Assembly (NCBI RefSeq): GCF_010093535.1
Contig: NW_022985162.1
Span: forward strand, 62,001-126,000
DNA: 64,000 nt
Origin: Lindgomyces ingoldianus
Taxonomy: Eukaryota; Ascomycota; Dothideomycetes; Pleosporales; Lindgomycetaceae
Direction of reading: 5' to 3'
Positions 60,559-64,000 of the stretch are shown here, piece by piece. A program made the translations under genes and the position numbers. The first letter of the stretch is position 1. The number at the start of each line of letters is the position of its first letter. Below the pieces are notes generated by a model. The model did no database searches. It worked only from the letters and a program-made list of their open reading frames with translations, and was not told the DNA's origin.

Positions 60559-61616
60559 GGACGATGGATATAGAATCGAGCATCATGGGAGATATGGGAG
60601 AGAGGTAAAGGGTAAGATGTATTGAAGAAGCTGCAGGTTCAGGGGTGTAGTTTCTCCGATCGGGAGTTTTGAGGATAGCGAATGATGTTAGGAGAAGGGT
60701 TCGGTCAGCAGGGAGACGGGGGAGTTGATCATGGTGAAAAGAAGAGGGGGAGTGGGGATTAGGATTCTGAGCAATGGGAAACGAGGAACGGGAAACGGAA
60801 AGGGAAAGCAAAGAGGGATAAGAGATTGAGTGAGGGCTTGGACTGGGAGAAGTATTAGTTGACGATCCTGATCATTACCTCCTTTAATTTCTCGAGACGC
60901 CATTCACACAGATAGGGAGATACCAGAAGATATTCGGACAAATGAGAGGTTCTTCATAGGTCCTGAGATGACAACTCAGTGTTTGAGGCTGTGCAAAATT
61001 AACTAAAGGTTGCTGGCCTGGTAAAGCTAGTGGAGATTAACTTTTATTGGTCGTATTTGAGTGAGCCGGTTTTGTGAGTAGTGTGGTATGGGGCGACATG
61101 CTGAAGATGGTGGAGAAGAAGCCCTGGAGTATTTGAATGGGAAGATGTAGCACTCTGGTGGACTATTGAGAAGGCTGATGCAGAAGAAATTTGCAGGAAG
61201 GAGCGAGAAATTTAGCATCCGTGGGGCGCATGCGTTTCGGGGTACCCCATTCGAGTAACTTAAACAAACTCAAGATATGGGAGTCTGCTACTTAGAATTA
61301 AAGCCTTGGATTTACTTATCCAACTCAAGAAATCCGCTGGTATATCCTATCTCACATCCCTACAATGTCCAAAGCTTCCAACGTTCGTTTACGCTCGTTG
61401 TCTTCATGCACTTAGTAGCTCTCGGGGGAATGACGTGGATAGGTTCCTTACAGCTAGCATGGTTTTCCACATTATGCAGTGCCCTTTCTAATCCTACATC
61501 TGCAGGTTTAAGTCCGAGAGAGCCGATGTTGAACAAATTCCCTTCTGACAGCCAAAGTAGTTCTGGCTCGGTATGTTTCATATATTCCACGTCTACCTTA
61601 GTTGCCTCCACACGTG
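60559..61616. other. Intergenic, no gene seen
   Basis: Downstream of the relic and 3' flank of RDS3; purine-rich stretches near 60600-60900 give spurious minus frames. Confidence 0.5.
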
Positions 61617-61996
61617 CTAGTGATTCCTGAAATTCTTCTTCTGGTAGAACAGATCCGTCCTCGAACTACCTAAATTGATGATCTTCGGACACCCATCGCG
61701 ATCCTTCTCGAGCCGCGTGCATTCAAAGCAATAGAACGCATCCGAGATTCCCTCGCCACCACAGACGACGCATTTATTCTGGTAGTTGCCGAAGGAGCAT
61801 TCGTCGCAGATGTGAGCGAGAGTTGTAGGGCGAACGTAGCTGTCGCAGATTGGACACTTGCCATCGCACTTGTCGCAGAGCCGTCCGATGGAAATTCCCG
61901 CCTGCTTTTTGCACATAACCAAATCACTGGGAGTAGTTAGCATTGTGTGGCAAGGAAGGAGAGCGGGGTTGAAACTTGCGGATGATGGCGAGACAT
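61617..61996 (-). CDS. rds3: Splicing factor RDS3/PHF5A (SF3b subunit)
   Basis: Small zinc-knuckle protein of the SF3b complex that helps recognise the branch point. Exons 61996-61980 (17 nt) and 61926-61617 give 108 residues. The first exon supplies MSRHHP; the rest has the full set of CxxC pairs ([60 protein letters not shown]). Length and sequence closely match PHF5A (about 110 residues). The intron starts GCAAGT instead of GT and ends CCCAG; only this GC donor gives the HHPDLVMC join, so the GC-AG intron is well supported. Confidence 0.96.
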
Positions 61997-62288
61997 GTCT
62001 GGTTGGGTCCCAGAAAGTAGATGCGGTGGTCGTCGAGTTATCAAGGGTTGAAAAAGGTCGATGGTAAAGGTGTGGCAGTTTTAAAGTGTAAGTGTTGTGA
62101 CAGAGGGGATTAATAAGACGCGCCTGATCACGTGAAAGGCTAAACTACGGCAGAACGTCGGCGCATATCTTGCTTCTTGAGCTTGCACTCGCCCAAACAC
62201 GAAACAGTAACGACTATGTCGTGATCACGACATCTTGTCAACCTTACCCCTATCCAGGTGTGCGCCGCTAATCCCAAGTAAATCAACC
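61997..62288. promoter_or_regulatory. Divergent promoter of RDS3 and pinin-like gene
   Basis: 292 bp between the two start codons, containing the palindrome TCACGTGA at 62128-62135. Confidence 0.6.
62128..62135. promoter_or_regulatory. TCACGTGA palindrome between RDS3 and the pinin-like gene
   Basis: The same octamer as upstream of CWC24, placed roughly midway between two divergent start codons (about 130 and 155 bp away). A bHLH-type site by comparison with yeasts; inferred. Confidence 0.5.
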
Positions 62289-63405
62289 ATGGATGGGATT
62301 GCATCCGCTGTAATGCTCCCTGAGCCACCGGAGTCCCCCCCAGCTGAAGCCTCCGACACAGCGTCCAGCGCTCAGAAGAGACGGCAATCATCAGTGTCCG
62401 ATGATCAAGATGGAAAACGCCAGCGTGTGAACAGCGTCACCGACTCTTCATTCCAGCGTGGCTCAACAAATGTCAACGCCTCCCCAGAAGCTGCATCCCT
62501 GAGGCGGAGGAGCTCAGTAGCTGTGAATGCGCAGGAACGAGGCCGAGAAAGAAGGCTTTTCGGCGCCGCTTTGGGTGCTCTCTCACGTCCAGCTACCACA
62601 GCGCAGAACCGCCGAAGTCAGATAGAGAGCCGCCAACGAGCGAGGCTCCAGCATGAAGAGGAGGACAACAAGCAGAGGAAGATGGAGCGCATGGCTCAGC
62701 GCAATGCTCAGCGCGAAATTGAGCAGAAGAAGTTCGAAGAATCGGCGGTATGGTCACACATGACGATTTGTTGCATAGGGTGCATATGCTAAGAGCTTCC
62801 ACAGATGCACGTCCGGCACGAGGCCCTCCTCAACATGGCCCACTTCCTCAAGACCACATCTGAGCCTGTCCTGGTAAGTGTCGTCAAACTGCAACAGAAG
62901 ACTTCTCTGCCCAATTAACCCTCCTCGCTAACGCCAAATATCTGTGCAGTATTATAAGCCTTGGGAGACGACGCCTGACGAAGACGAAGTGATTGCAGAT
63001 CAAATCAATGAAGCGCGAGCAATTATTGATAAGGAATGTGCAGATCTCCCTTCCCAACAAGTTCAGGAGGATCAGCGGGATCGGGACGCCGACCGTGATG
63101 CAGATGCACGTCGCCCAGACAGTAAACAGGGTAAGGAACTTGATGCACAAACGCCCCTCCAGCACACTACAATCAATGGAGTTACTAAAGACAGCAAACC
63201 AGCCGGTCCCAAGGACCGGGAACTGAGCGAAGATCATGCGGGCGCCAGCGCAAACGAGGCGGTGAGTGGGGAACGAGCAAATGATGTGGAAGAAACGGCC
63301 TCAGCGAGTCATGCTGCTGCAGCGGAAGACGGTAGTAAAGACCTACTGGACGATACAATGGGGGAGGAGATGGTAGAAGCCGCGGAGGACACGGTGATAT
63401 ACTGA
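62289..63405 (+). CDS. Pinin/SDK/MemA-domain protein
   Basis: Nuclear protein of the pinin family, linked to mRNA splicing and export complexes. Exons 62289-62747, 62805-62873 and 62950-63405 give 327 residues. After a Ser/Pro/Glu-rich start come RRRSSVAVNAQERGRERRLFGAALGALSRP and then the charged helix RRSQIESRQRARLQ, KMERMAQRNAQREIEQKKFE, the pinin/SDK/MemA core. HEALLNMAHFLKTTSEPVLYYKPWETTPDEDEVIADQI follows, which is the conserved end of that domain. The last 150 residues are acidic and disordered. Introns of 57 and 76 nt. First in-frame ATG is 62289. Confidence 0.9.
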
Positions 63406-64000
63406 ATTCGCACAGGACATATTCTGGTACTGGGCTCTCGGTCCGCCGGAGAGGTCTCGTCAGGTCGGATTCACGACTGGCGCGGTAGACATTTGCCAGC
63501 ATGCTCGGTTGTAAGATATGACCCACTTAATTAGAATTTTGGTACATGACAACAATGGTTGAGGGCGTGAGGGAAATCAACTTTGGAGACGGGGCGCATG
63601 TATCTTTTCGATACCGCATTACATCAACTTCACCATGACGACCTCTATCACTTTGCATGTTTCGGATTGACGGCTCTCCGCTAAACAGTACCGTATGATC
63701 TCATCCTTCTCGAACCCATGCAATTGGCAAGGGGTTCAAGCCCTCGCAAGACCACAGCCTTTGTCCCGGCACTCCGGGTCGGCCGGAATGAAAGCATGCA
63801 GCGCGCTGTTCTCCTACCAGTTTGCATGCATGAACGCCGGCAAATCGCAGAGAGCGGCCGTCAACGAGACCGCCTTCACCCGGCTGCAGCTTCCTGGCAA
63901 ACACGCCCACACATCAGAAGTACTATTCATGTACTTCTCCCGGCATCGGAAAGCATGACGAAACCCCCCCACGGCAAGCGGGATGCAAATTGCACGATGT
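63406..64000. other. Intergenic, no gene seen
   Basis: 3' flank of the pinin-like gene. Overlapping frames near 63695-63958 (plus) and 63910-63701 (minus) have no motif. Confidence 0.5.

Noticed and set aside
63725..63760. tRNA-like GGGGTTCAAGCCCT
   Set aside because: The stem is imperfect and no acceptor or anticodon arms are found upstream.

Overview
This window is nuclear DNA of a filamentous ascomycete (Pezizomycotina). The evidence is many small spliceosomal introns (about 45-65 nt, mostly GT...CTAAC-like...AG), intron-split housekeeping genes with clear ascomycete homologues (Cdc42, Atg3, CCT theta, ISY1, CWC24, an ApsA/Num1-type cortex protein) and an arginine attenuator peptide uORF in front of the arginine-specific carbamoyl-phosphate synthetase small-subunit gene. 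Enzymes typical of plant-matter degraders (GH3 beta-glucosidase, secreted GMC oxidoreductase) fit a saprotroph or plant associate; the class cannot be fixed from sequence alone. All names rest on motif and family recognition by eye. No database search was run.

Layout. 0-2 kb: CPA1 small subunit (minus, cut by the window start) with its split 24-codon uORF. 2-5.5 kb: gene-poor, with a decayed cytochrome P450. 5.6-8.3 kb: nine-exon GH3 beta-glucosidase (minus). 8.3-12 kb: gene-poor, with a possible zinc-cluster relic. 12.2-20 kb: Cdc42, a large disordered protein of unknown function and a Ser/Thr kinase, all plus. 20-23.6 kb: gene-poor, with an ATC microsatellite and a TATA/CT promoter-like block followed by degenerate repeats. 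23.6-36.7 kb: gene-dense core with mL46, CCT8, ISY1, ApsA/Num1 and CWC24. 37.6-39.2 kb: membrane-anchored beta-propeller lectin. 39-43 kb: gene-poor. 43-47.9 kb: an unknown disordered protein, an alpha/beta hydrolase and a second unknown protein. 49-57.6 kb: GMC oxidoreductase, family X DNA polymerase, ATG3 and a 2-oxoglutarate oxygenase. 57.6-61.6 kb: gene-poor, with a candidate two-exon small gene and a coding relic. 61.6-63.4 kb: divergent RDS3 and pinin-like genes.

How the genes relate. There is no obvious biosynthetic cluster; most genes are independent housekeeping genes. Four encode spliceosome-associated proteins (ISY1, CWC24, RDS3, pinin-like), and two of their promoter regions carry the palindrome TCACGTGA. 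Cdc42 and the ApsA/Num1 protein are both polarity/cortex factors, GH3 and GMC are probably both secreted, and ATG3 shares a short divergent promoter with the oxygenase gene. The gene-poor intervals hold degenerate coding sequence and short repeats.

The strongest observations are a 24-codon attenuator uORF split over three exons including a 13-nt microexon, a GC-AG intron in RDS3, a multi-lesion P450 ghost, a predicted type II membrane lectin, and a 1 kb stretch with six degenerate copies of one 12-mer behind a promoter-like block. I found no CRISPR, tRNA, rRNA or intact transposon.
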